Of a stretch of 18,808 bases of DNA, positions 9,912-18,808 are shown one piece after another. Under the pieces are notes generated by a model, which saw only the letters and a program-made list of their open reading frames with translations, was not told where the DNA came from and made no database searches. The position numbers were made by a program, and so were the translations under genes. Position 1 is the first letter of the stretch, and each line of letters opens with the position of its first letter. Source of the DNA: Willaertia magna (taxonomy: Eukaryota > Heterolobosea > Eutetramitea > Acrasida > Naegleriidae); contig CADWAF010000640.1 of assembly GCA_902984215.1 (NCBI GenBank), positions 1 to 18,808 on the forward strand, read 5' to 3'.

Positions 9912-10169
9912 TCGGAAACAAACATAAGAATTTTATTAAAGGTGCTTGTTTCACCAATAGTGCAGGTGATTGAAACCAAGTCAAAAGATTTAAGAACCAA
10001 TCAGAAGAAAATCAAAGAAATGAAATTATTAGACGATAAGGTAACATACTACTATACTATTATTAATTGAAAGGTAGCGTCTAGTGATGATTATTTAAAA
10101 AGTTGGGGACAATTGTCTTCAAGCAAAAAGCTAAGTTTTACAAAGGTTTGCATTTCAAAACAAAAATAA
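9912..10169 (+). CDS. 3' part of an unrecognised small spliced gene
   Basis: Two segments read as one coding region. Segment 1 (9912-10040, 43 codons) is rich in hydrophobic/charged heptads, with LLKVLVSPIVQVIETKSKDL and KKIKEMKLLDDK. A 33-nt GT-AG intron (10041-10073, GTAACA...GAAAG) contains an in-frame TGA. Segment 2 (10074-10169, 31 codons plus TAA) contains DDYLKSWGQL and ends with SSKKLSFTKVCISKQK. G+C content is clearly higher than in the flanking spacer. The TAG just before 9912 could be an intron acceptor; the 5' exons and start codon were not found. The pattern of a hydrophobic helix with a Pro, followed by K/D/E-rich helix and a basic C-terminal tail, loosely recalls XLF/XRCC4-type end-joining proteins, but this is only a resemblance. 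It ends 66 bases before the TFIIA ATG. Confidence 0.45.
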
Positions 10170-10235
10170 ATTGTTTCTTTTAAAAAATATTTGAACACCA
10201 AAACAAATAACACCCACCTTTTTTCTTTAAAATAA

Positions 10236-11984
10236 ATGTCCACAGCCAATGAGAAACTAGTAGCCGAAATATATAGACATGTTATACAAGAAGTAACAAC
10301 CAATTGTCAACCAATCTTTGAAGAAGAAGGTTTTAGTACCGAAATTATTCAGGTCTTAAAAAAATTATGGGAAGATAAAATCTCCACTAGCGGTGCAGTA
10401 CCCGCATGGAATGCTCCACAACATCATACAGCAACTACAAGTTCAAATAGAAAATCAAAACAAAATCAACAACAACATGTACAAAATAATACTACAAATG
10501 TAGATGATGATACAATAGGTAATAATAATAATGGATATACATTTATATCTAATACATTACCAATTACTTCTAATACAACAACAACAAGTGGTTCATCAAA
10601 TAGAACGAATAGTGGAAGAAGTGCAAATAATAGAAATACAGGAAATAATAGAACAACATCTAGAAATAGTTCCGATATGAATAATTTAATACAACAACAT
10701 TCTTATTATCCTACTTCTACAAATACAGCAACAAGTAATAATCCAATCATAAATAATACAACAAATAGTTTACCTCCAATGAATAGTTTACATCAATTTA
10801 ATTTACCTCCTAATCCACTATATCATCCACAACATCATTCAACAAATACTTCTAATAATAATTATATTCCACCATTTATGGGAGTAACAACAGATGCACT
10901 TTATGGTGCAAATAATAAATTAAATGTACCTGATTTTGATTTTGGAACACCAACCAGTACTTTACCAATGAGTAGTAATAATAATTTAAATACAATTAAT
11001 ACAAACAATTTATTATCTTCATTTGATATGATAACATTTCCCAATAATAATACAACACCTTTATCTAATAATTCATCTAATAATCAACAACAACAATATG
11101 GTAGAAATGTTGGAAATACAACATTAACACCATTGAGTGGATTGACAGGAAGTACTACCCCTATGAGTGGAAATAATATGAATCCACCACCATTTCATTT
11201 TAGTTCTACACCTTCACCATTAACAACATTAAATACACCAACAAGTACAACTACACCTCTTACAGATTTTGGTAGACCTGAAAGTTTTATGACACCTGTT
11301 CAATATCAATCTAATCCTGTATTTACAAATAATTTACCAAATAATAATAATAGAAGAGATGGAAATGTAGGAGGAATGTCATTACCATCTATTGCAAGTA
11401 TTACAAATACATCTCCATCGCCATATAATAATTTAGTAAATACACCATTAACTAGTACTCCATTAAGTAATAATAGTGGAATTAATGTTGGTATACCTAA
11501 TTTTACATTTCCAACAACTCCAATGAATAATGTAACTACACCCACAAGTAGTGTTGGTGGTGGATTAATGACACCTACTTTATCTTATAATACACCTGGA
11601 AGTAATAATAATAGTACTGCTGTAGAATCACCATTTGATTCACATAAAAAGATTAGATTACAACAACAACAACAATTTCCAGGACAATATGATGGGGCAG
11701 ATGATAATGAAGAAGAAGAAGAAGAAATTGGAGATGATGATGATGAAGAAGAAGATAATAATGAAGACGAGGAAGAAAAAGAAGTTGCAGATGAAGAGTT
11801 AGGAAGTGAAGATGATGTTGAAGAAGAAAGAGTGCCTGAAACATCAAATATTGTTTTAGCTCAATATGAAAAAGTAAATAGACATAAAAGTAGGTGGAAG
11901 TGTACTTTAAAGAGTGGTGTAATGCACTTGGAAGGAAAGGATTATTTATTTAACAAATTAACTGGAGATTTTGAATGGAAATAA
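10236..11984 (+). CDS. GTF2A1: Transcription initiation factor IIA large (alpha/beta) subunit
   Basis: TFIIA stabilises TBP on the TATA box for RNA polymerase II initiation. The 582-residue protein has the two conserved ends. Residues 6-52 form the helical-bundle segment (LVAEIYRHVIQEV, EEGFSTEIIQVLKKLWEDKI). Residues from about 500 form an acidic stretch of Glu/Asp, then GSEDDVEEE, and the beta-barrel tail with VNRHKSRWKCTLKSGVMHL and a final NKLTGDFEWK. The middle (about 70-480) is an Asn/Thr/Ser/Pro linker, longer than in animals. Just before the acidic stretch lies Q484-Y-D-G487, in the place and context of the taspase-1 site (QVDG in human) that splits the precursor into alpha and beta. 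No intron is seen. The ATG at 10236 is the first in frame and matches the usual N-terminus. Confidence 0.95.
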   Translation: MSTANEKLVAEIYRHVIQEVTTNCQPIFEEEGFSTEIIQVLKKLWEDKISTSGAVPAWNAPQHHTATTSSNRKSKQNQQQHVQNNTTNVDDDTIGNNNNGYTFISNTLPITSNTTTTSGSSNRTNSGRSANNRNTGNNRTTSRNSSDMNNLIQQHSYYPTSTNTATSNNPIINNTTNSLPPMNSLHQFNLPPNPLYHPQHHSTNTSNNNYIPPFMGVTTDALYGANNKLNVPDFDFGTPTSTLPMSSNNNLNTINTNNLLSSFDMITFPNNNTTPLSNNSSNNQQQQYGRNVGNTTLTPLSGLTGSTTPMSGNNMNPPPFHFSSTPSPLTTLNTPTSTTTPLTDFGRPESFMTPVQYQSNPVFTNNLPNNNNRRDGNVGGMSLPSIASITNTSPSPYNNLVNTPLTSTPLSNNSGINVGIPNFTFPTTPMNNVTTPTSSVGGGLMTPTLSYNTPGSNNNSTAVESPFDSHKKIRLQQQQQFPGQYDGADDNEEEEEEIGDDDDEEEDNNEDEEEKEVADEELGSEDDVEEERVPETSNIVLAQYEKVNRHKSRWKCTLKSGVMHLEGKDYLFNKLTGDFEWK

Positions 11985-12125
11985 ATGATCTTATTTTTCT
12001 TAACTTTTATTTGTTCCTTGCTGTTATTTGTATCCAATATTTCTTAAAATTCAACCAAATTTAACTGCAGAAAATTGAGGCGTTATTTTCTCTAAAAATC
12101 TGGAAAAACTTCCCTCCAAAAAAAA

Positions 12126-14708
12126 ATGTCCAGTTCACCTCCTCCCTCCAAAGAAGCCTTGGTCATCATTTTAGATGTCGGAAAGTCAATGGGTACAAAA
12201 TCAAAAGAAGACTTTGAAAAAGCAAAACAAGCAATCTCATTATTAATCAAAATGAAAATGAGGTATAGTCCTAAAGATGAAATCGGTTTATTACTTATAG
12301 GTACAAAACAAACAAAAAACCCATTAAATGAAGAACATTCAAATGAATATAAAAATATTTATTTATTAAAACCAATTGATACAGTTTCATTAGATTTATT
12401 TAAATTAATAAATGAAGTAAATATTGATGAAATTGGTAATTCAACAAATAATGATTTATTAGATGGGTTGATTGTTGCAAGCGATTTAATTAAAAATCGT
12501 TGTGGAAAACGCAAATATTTAAAAAGAATTTTCATTGTAAGTGATGCAGGTGGTGAATTAATTGCTGATATAGATAATGACACAAAAGAAAGTATTTTTA
12601 ATGGACTGAAAGATCAAGAAATTAATGTTAATGTTATTGGTATTGATTTTAAACATTTTTCAACGTCACCTTTAAATGATGACAATGACAATATTCCAGT
12701 TGACAATAATATAAAAGTAAAGAAAGAAAAGATTCCAACACAAATAACACCAAAAGAACAAAATGAAATATTTCTAAATAAAATGTGTCAATATGTTGGC
12801 GGAATTGTAATACCAATTCAACAAGCTATTGAAACATTATCATTAATGAGAAGTAAGAAAATTTTATCAAGAACTGCATTTAGGGGTACATTAAATATTG
12901 CTGATATAATTAAAATACCGATTTGGGTATATAAAAAGAGTGAAAAGACAAATTTACCAACTGCTAAAAAAATTTCTTTAATTTCAAGAAGACAAGAAAA
13001 TCAAGAAGAACATAATAATAACGAAGAGAATAAAGAAGAAGAAGAGAACAAAGAAGAAAAGAAAACGAAGAAAACAATTAGAAAGAAAGAACAAAATAAA
13101 GTAATTCAAGAAAGATGCTATTATACATACGAAGATCCAGATAATCAAGTAGAAGAAGAGAAAAGAATTAAAGCTTATAAATACGGTAAAAATTATGTTC
13201 CTTTTCACATTGTAAATGAAAAATCATTAAAATACAAATCAGAAAAGGGAATTACCGTGTTAGGATTTACGGATGAAAAAAATATTGAAAGAAATTATTT
13301 TATGGGAGAAACTTATTGTTTTATTTCACCACCAGATGATTTATATTCACAGTTATCATTAAATATTTTAATTAAGTCATTAAGTGAATTACAAAAAGTT
13401 ATAATTGTAAGATATGTATATAGAGATGATTTAGAACCTAAATTAGGATTTTTATATCCACATATAGGAAGTGATTATGAATGTTTTTATTTTAATAGTT
13501 TACCTTATTCAGAAGATTTAAGACAATACCCATTTAAATCTTTTAGTTTTTATAATCATAGTGAAGAACAATTAAAAACGATGGAGAATTTTATTAATGA
13601 AATGGATTTAATGAATTCTGATAGCAATGAAGATAATATAGTAGACAATGAAGAAGAATATTTAAAACCATCACATACATTTAATCCATTAATGCAATAT
13701 TTTTATGATTGTTTACATTATAAATCAATGAAATTAAATAATAATAATTCTAATCATAGTACAAACAATAATTTATTAGAAAAGATGGAAATTGATTTGC
13801 CACCCGTGGATCAAGTAATTACAAAATATTGTTTTCCAGAATTAAATGAATCATCATTTTATTATAAATTAATTAATAAATGTACAAATACATTAGATAA
13901 AATGAAAGAAGTATTTCCATTAAAAGAAATCACTGAGGATAACAATAATAATAAAAATAAAAGAAAGTATTGGTTTGCAATGAATGGAAATAATGAAATT
14001 ACATTAGATTCATATCAAATTACTTCGTCTAATAATATTACCACCAATGAAGAACAAGTAAATAATGAACAAGAACAAGTAGCAGTTGTTGGAAATAATG
14101 AATATGAAGGACAAGTATTGAAACGGTTAAAAGATGTAGATAATGATGGTGGCAATAACAATAATAGAAGAGATGGTATGACAGATGAAGAGTTTAATAA
14201 TATGGAAACTAGAATTGGATTAAATAACTTATTTAGTGATAGATCAACAAGTGTTAAAACAACAAATCCAATTAAAGATTTTAATGATATGATTAATAGA
14301 AGAGATATCGATTTAGTTGACAAAGCAATAGAAGAAATACAAATTGTAATATTCAAATTAATTAATGATTCAATTGGTGATCAATATTATGATAAAGTAT
14401 TTGAATGTATTAAAGTATTAAGAGAAGGATGTACTAAAGAAGAGGAATCTGATAAATTTAATAACTTTTTGGTGAAATTTAAAAATTTATATTCAAGTAA
14501 ACAAAGTAAACGTTTTGATTTTTGGAAAAATTACATTTTAAAATTTAATTTGACTTTAATTTGTCAAGATGAGTGTGAAGGAAGTGAAATTACTTTACAA
14601 CAAGCTCAAAACTTTTTATTGGAAAATAACGTTGTTGTAAAAGATGATAACGAAAACGAGAGGGATAATATTACTGATGAAAATGATTTATTTAATGATT
14701 TAGAATAA
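12126..14708 (+). CDS. XRCC5: Ku80 (Ku86), DNA double-strand break end-binding subunit with DNA-PKcs-type C-terminus
   Basis: Ku80 pairs with Ku70 in a ring that threads onto broken DNA ends and starts non-homologous end joining. The 860-residue product has an N-terminal von Willebrand A-type domain (about 10-245) with ALVIILDVGKSM and RKYLKRIFIVSDAGG, followed by the Ku beta-barrel core, including RYVYRDDLEPKLGFLYPHIG and SLPYSEDLRQYPF. A Glu/Lys/Asn-rich insertion interrupts the start of the core at about 287-325. A flexible Asn-rich linker leads to a helical domain at about 710-840 containing DKVFECIKVLREGC and FWKNYILKFNLTLICQDE, as in the Ku80 C-terminal domain. The chain ends ENDLFNDLE, an acidic/hydrophobic tail in the place of the DNA-PKcs-binding motif. 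The gene has no introns and its stop is 23 bases from the stop of the convergent gene. Confidence 0.93.
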   Translation: MSSSPPPSKEALVIILDVGKSMGTKSKEDFEKAKQAISLLIKMKMRYSPKDEIGLLLIGTKQTKNPLNEEHSNEYKNIYLLKPIDTVSLDLFKLINEVNIDEIGNSTNNDLLDGLIVASDLIKNRCGKRKYLKRIFIVSDAGGELIADIDNDTKESIFNGLKDQEINVNVIGIDFKHFSTSPLNDDNDNIPVDNNIKVKKEKIPTQITPKEQNEIFLNKMCQYVGGIVIPIQQAIETLSLMRSKKILSRTAFRGTLNIADIIKIPIWVYKKSEKTNLPTAKKISLISRRQENQEEHNNNEENKEEEENKEEKKTKKTIRKKEQNKVIQERCYYTYEDPDNQVEEEKRIKAYKYGKNYVPFHIVNEKSLKYKSEKGITVLGFTDEKNIERNYFMGETYCFISPPDDLYSQLSLNILIKSLSELQKVIIVRYVYRDDLEPKLGFLYPHIGSDYECFYFNSLPYSEDLRQYPFKSFSFYNHSEEQLKTMENFINEMDLMNSDSNEDNIVDNEEEYLKPSHTFNPLMQYFYDCLHYKSMKLNNNNSNHSTNNNLLEKMEIDLPPVDQVITKYCFPELNESSFYYKLINKCTNTLDKMKEVFPLKEITEDNNNNKNKRKYWFAMNGNNEITLDSYQITSSNNITTNEEQVNNEQEQVAVVGNNEYEGQVLKRLKDVDNDGGNNNNRRDGMTDEEFNNMETRIGLNNLFSDRSTSVKTTNPIKDFNDMINRRDIDLVDKAIEEIQIVIFKLINDSIGDQYYDKVFECIKVLREGCTKEEESDKFNNFLVKFKNLYSSKQSKRFDFWKNYILKFNLTLICQDECEGSEITLQQAQNFLLENNVVVKDDNENERDNITDENDLFNDLE

Positions 14709-14731
14709 TTATTATTTTTAAATATAAATAA

Positions 14732-15563
14732 TTAATCTTTAACAATTAATTCAAAATGAATGGAATTTTCATTATCAAATGTAGCATTTAACTTTTCAAT
14801 TAGTGTTGATGGCCATACTTGTTTAATATTACACTTCCAGTAAATCTCAATTTCAACATTTAGTTCATTATCAACTCCATCACCATTACATTCGAAAACA
14901 ATTTCATTAGACTCATTCTTTTCAAATGCATTTTCACTACTATCATAAATAACTGTATCATTTAAATTTTTAATTGTAATTCCCCCAATTCCATTAATTA
15001 CTTTTGATTTATCGCATGTCATTTTCCAATTTAAAATATTATTATTTTTAATAATTTCACATTCAATTTTAGATCTAAATAAAAAAGAATGTCCTTGGAC
15101 AATTGGTCTTTGAATACAATAATTTTCAATAAAACTATTGTCAACACAAATATCACTACTAGCCGCTGTTGAACCATAATAAGATTGGATTGAATAATAA
15201 GAAAGATCACCTGCGTATTCATTTGGTAATAAAAGCAAATTAATTTGATCAGTTTCATTATTAAGGTATTGATTAAGGTTATCATCAAAGGATAATATTT
15301 CAGTTAGATTATTTAAATCATCAATTAAATAAAACTTAAATGCTGATACTACACTATCATTAAATAAAGTATTACATGAATTTGTATAGAGCATTGCTTC
15401 ATCTTTTATTTTATGTTTTAATAGTGATAAAATTTCTGAAAGAGAAGTAGAGGTGGAATCAATCTCAACATTAATATCACAATCTTTTAATAATGAATAG
15501 TTAGCGATCTATTGTTTTTTTAAACTTACTGTCCTCACATAAATAGATAGTGGCCTGAACCAT
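14732..15563 (-). CDS. Two-exon protein of unknown function
   Basis: The long 3' exon (14732-15435) is open, but without an intron its frame reaches a TAG just upstream. A short first exon at 15530-15563 starts with ATG in an A-rich context and encodes MVQATIYLCED. It is joined by a 94-nt intron (15436-15529) with GTAAGT at the donor and a pyrimidine-rich CTCTTTCAG acceptor, keeping the frame and giving 245 residues. The protein has about ten cysteines, many Asn, Asp, Ile and Ser residues, and several NxT/S sites, but no clear signal peptide or membrane segment. Alternating hydrophobic residues toward the C-terminus suggest beta strands. I recognise no family. Its start is only about 110 bases from the truncated polyubiquitin on the other strand. 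Confidence 0.65.
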
Positions 15564-15656
15564 TTTTTTTAAATTATTTATAAATTTTTATTGAGCTTTT
15601 TTGCAGAATTCTATTTTGTTCTCAGTAGAAATTTTAAAAATGTAATCAATAATTAA

Positions 15657-16247
<591 letters not shown>

Positions 16248-16373
16248 TTTGTAAAATAAACTGTAAAATTTCCCATTTATTTATTTAACTATTCGTTTTT
16301 AATTATAATTCTGTTACTTCTTCCAAGGATTGTTGTTGAAAGATCGTGAAAGTGTCATAAATAACCAAAAAAA

Positions 16374-17269
16374 ATGTTAGTGAAAATTACTCTTCTTTTA
16401 GTGGCATTATGTTGCTTTATTTCTTATTCATTAGCGGTATTGGGTGTTGATATGTCTCTTCAACAATGTCAATCTGCTTCACTTTCTAATTGGCAATGTT
16501 TACGTAATCAAGGATTTGAATTTGGTAGGTTTTTTTCAATATGATAATATTTCTCTAATTTATTTAATTTATTTATTAAATAGCTATTATTGAAGCATGG
16601 AATGGTGGATATCAATATAATGCAAATATTAAAAAGTGTGTAGATGATGCCAGAGCAGCAGGTTTTAAATATGTTGGTAAGTGAGTGATTGATGTTTTTA
16701 TTCTAAATTAAAATTTTGTGAATACTACTTCCATTTATTAAAGATGTTTATGCATTTATGTGTCCAAATTGTAGAGGAAATAATCCAGCATCAACTGCAG
16801 TAAATTATATGTTAGGTAGATTACACAATGAAGGTGTAAACTATGGTCAACTCTGGGTCGATGTTGAACAAGTAAGTTTTTGTAACACAAATATTTCTCT
16901 TACAAATAATTAAAATCACAACAAATAAAATCACAAATAAAATAGTGCAGTGGTTGTTGGACTGGAACATTATCACAAAACTGTAACTACGTAGCAGAAG
17001 CAATCCAATCAGCAAATTCTTATTTCCAAAATGAAGGTGCAGGACGTAAAGTAGGTGTTTATAGTAGTATGTATGAATGGCAACAAACTGTTGGAACATG
17101 TAGTTATTTCTCTCAATATCAATTATGGTATGCACATTATGATAACGTTCCAAACTTTAGTGATTCTTGGGCTTATAAATTTGGTGGATGGTCTTCACCT
17201 GCAATTAAACAATATTATGATCATGGTCCTTCACAATGTGGAGTCGATGTTGATGTAAATTATTATTAA
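16374..17269 (+). CDS. Secreted GH25-type lysozyme (four exons)
   Basis: The exons are 16374-16524, 16584-16676, 16744-16871 and 16946-17269, giving 231 residues. The introns are 59, 67 and 74 nt and all GT-AG. Residues 1-21 are a hydrophobic signal peptide (MLVKITLLLVALCCFISYSL). The mature protein starts LGVDMS, where Asp26 is the first conserved acidic residue of glycoside hydrolase family 25. The catalytic pair is in WVDVEQ (Asp121, Glu123). The motifs GVYSSMYEW, LWYAHYD and a closing CGVDVDVNYY fit the last strands of the GH25 barrel. Many cysteines suggest disulfides. The enzyme cleaves peptidoglycan and would serve bacterial digestion in phagosomes or outside the cell, as in amoebae that feed on bacteria. 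It lies 126 bases after the polyubiquitin and 128 bases before the S1P lyase. Confidence 0.92.
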
Positions 17270-17397
17270 ATTTATTTCTTTTAATTATTTATTTTAATTA
17301 TGTAATAAATTATTTAAAAATTTTAGTGACTCGTTGTAAAATGTTTTCAAAGTTTTTTGATCAAAGTAATACTCCAAGAGAAATTTGATGAAAAAAA

Positions 17398-18808
17398 ATG
17401 ATTACACAAATCAAGCCACATGTCAACACAGTGACAGAATATATTAAATGGTTCTTGTCAAGACCAACTGTTAGAAATATTGAACATTTAATATTTTTAA
17501 TTGTTACATTAAAACTATCTTCTTCTATCCTTTCAGTTATCAAAAAAGAAGGAATAATTAAAGCAACTAGTAGATTTATTTTAAATTTAATTCAAAGTAA
17601 TTCTTTATCAAAACAATTTCTTAATAAAACTTTAAATAATGAAGCAAAAGTAGCTATTGAAGATATGTTTAAAAATAAACAATCAAATGTACCACTTTTC
17701 ACTTCCATTCCTGTCAAAAGTCTAGATCACAATACAGTTCTACAATATTTAGAACAATTAAAGAAAGAATGTAAAGATGTTAACCCAGAAGAAGGAAAAG
17801 TATTTGCTTACGTTTATGATGCTGGAATAAAACATACAGAATTTATTACAAAAGCAAATAATATTTTCGCTCATACCAACGCGCTTAGTCCATTAGCTTT
17901 TCCTTCTTTAAGAAGGATGGAAAGTGAATTAATTGCAATGGTTAGAAATTTATTAAATGGAGATAAAGAAAATGTTTGTGGTTCATTGACATCTGGCGGG
18001 ACTGAATCTTTACTATTAATGGTTAAAACTTATAGAGATAAAGCAAGAATTGAATTAAATATAGAAAATCCAGAATTAATTATGTGTGAAACTGCACATC
18101 CAGCAATTATGAAAGCATGTCACTATTTTAATGTAAAACCAATTTTAATTTCTTACAATGAATTTACAAAGAAAATAAATGTAAAAGAAGTGGAATCTAA
18201 AATTACAAAAAATACAATTTTAATTATTGGATCTGCACCACAATATGCACATGGAGTAATTGATCCAATTGAAGAATTATCTAATTTAGCATTAAAATAT
18301 AAATTACCTTTACATGTTGATAGTTGTATTGGTGGATTAATTTTACCTTTTATAGAAAAGTTAGGTTATGAAATTCCATTATTTGATTTTAGAGTGAAAG
18401 GTGTGACAAGTATTAGTGCAGATATTCACAAATATGGTTATTCTTTTAAAGGAGCAAGTATTATTTTATATAATAGTCATGAATTAAGAAAGCATTAGGT
18501 GAAGAAGGATTATTAGAAAAAACAAAATCAATTATGGAAACTTGTAAATTTATACAAAAAGAAATTAAAACAAATGAAATTTTATCAAAATATTTAGAAT
18601 TAAATGGTCAACCAGATGCAAGTATTATTAATTTTAAATCAAAGAATGAAAAGATTTTAAATATAATGTCAGTTGCTGATGAATTAGAAAAATTAGGTGA
18701 TTGGCATATTGACAGAGGACAAAAACCAAATTCAATTCATATGACAATTATGCCACAACATGAAAAGATAGCTGAAAAGTTTATTAAAGATTTAATTAAA
18801 AGCGTTGA
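17398..18808 (+). pseudogene. SGPL1: Sphingosine-1-phosphate lyase, missing an internal block; partial at the right edge
   Basis: S1P lyase is an ER-membrane PLP enzyme that splits sphingosine 1-phosphate into a fatty aldehyde and phosphoethanolamine. The first frame (17398-18498, 366 residues) has a membrane segment at about 22-42, the SLTSGGTESLLL motif for PLP binding, LHVDSCIGG, and the PLP lysine Lys345 in DIHKYGYSFKG. It then meets TAG immediately after HELRKH. The rest of the enzyme resumes in another frame at about 18492 with ALGEEGLLEKTKSIMET and runs through NSIHMTIMPQHEK to the window end. Relatives have about 35-40 residues between these two points, including the conserved Ser-Arg-Pro-Gly block. 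Those residues are absent, so about 110 or more bases are missing at the junction near 18492-18495. This may be an assembly gap or a true deletion. Confidence 0.9.

Noticed and set aside
10091..10303. Minus-strand 70-residue ORF
   Set aside because: It is the shadow of the spliced fragment and the TFIIA start; its residues follow no known pattern.
14015..14356. Minus-strand ORF inside Ku80 (and similar ones at 12359, 12984 and 11306)
   Set aside because: They are antisense shadows of Asn/Glu-rich coding sequence, giving Leu/Ile/Phe-rich products with no features.
15501..15530. A 21-nt intron (GTAAGT...AATAG) for the orphan minus-strand gene
   Set aside because: It is too short to be spliced and leads to a TAA; the 94-nt intron with the CTCTTTCAG acceptor keeps the frame.
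18492..18500. Unspliced intron as the cause of the S1P lyase frame break
   Set aside because: An intron adds sequence, but here about 35-40 expected residues are absent and the flanks adjoin directly.

Overview
The window is nuclear DNA of an AT-rich, gene-dense protist, most likely a free-living amoeba. The evidence is eukaryotic machinery throughout (TFIIA, Ku80, AP-3, ubiquitin fusions), very short GT-AG introns (33-94 nt), TAA stops on almost every gene, Asn/Ser/Thr/Gln low-complexity tracts, and intergenic gaps mostly of 20-350 nt. Dictyostelid-like Amoebozoa and Heterolobosea (the Naegleria/Willaertia group, rich in RCC1-like proteins) both fit. I cannot choose between them from sequence alone.

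Layout. 1-102 (+) is the 3' end of an unidentified gene, converging on an RCC1-repeat protein (403-1370, -) broken by a one-base homopolymer frameshift. 1464-4800 is an unusual 3.3 kb stretch of extreme AT content without an intact gene; its minus strand carries long coding-like fragments with stops and frameshifts, probably a decayed gene. From 5042 the window is a compact gene array: AP-3 sigma (+), mitochondrial ALDH7/antiquitin (+), a three-exon PX-domain protein (+), ubiquitin-eS31 fusion (-), a small spliced gene fragment (+), TFIIA large subunit (+), Ku80 (+), an orphan two-exon gene (-), a 5'-truncated polyubiquitin (+), a four-exon secreted GH25-type lysozyme (+), and sphingosine-1-phosphate lyase (+), which lacks an internal block and runs off the right edge.

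The genes are mostly unrelated housekeeping functions: vesicle coat, aldehyde and lysine catabolism, transcription initiation, end-joining repair, the ubiquitin system, bacterial digestion and sphingolipid turnover. They do not form a pathway. The points most worth checking are the decayed gene in the AT-rich block, the hidden introns (one is 42 nt and in frame, so easily missed), the unannotated spliced ORF at 9912-10169, a taspase-like site in TFIIA, the DNA-PKcs-type tail of Ku80, the atypical zinc ribbon of eS31, and two structural lesions (polyubiquitin 5' end, S1P lyase internal block) that are either pseudogenisation or assembly faults.
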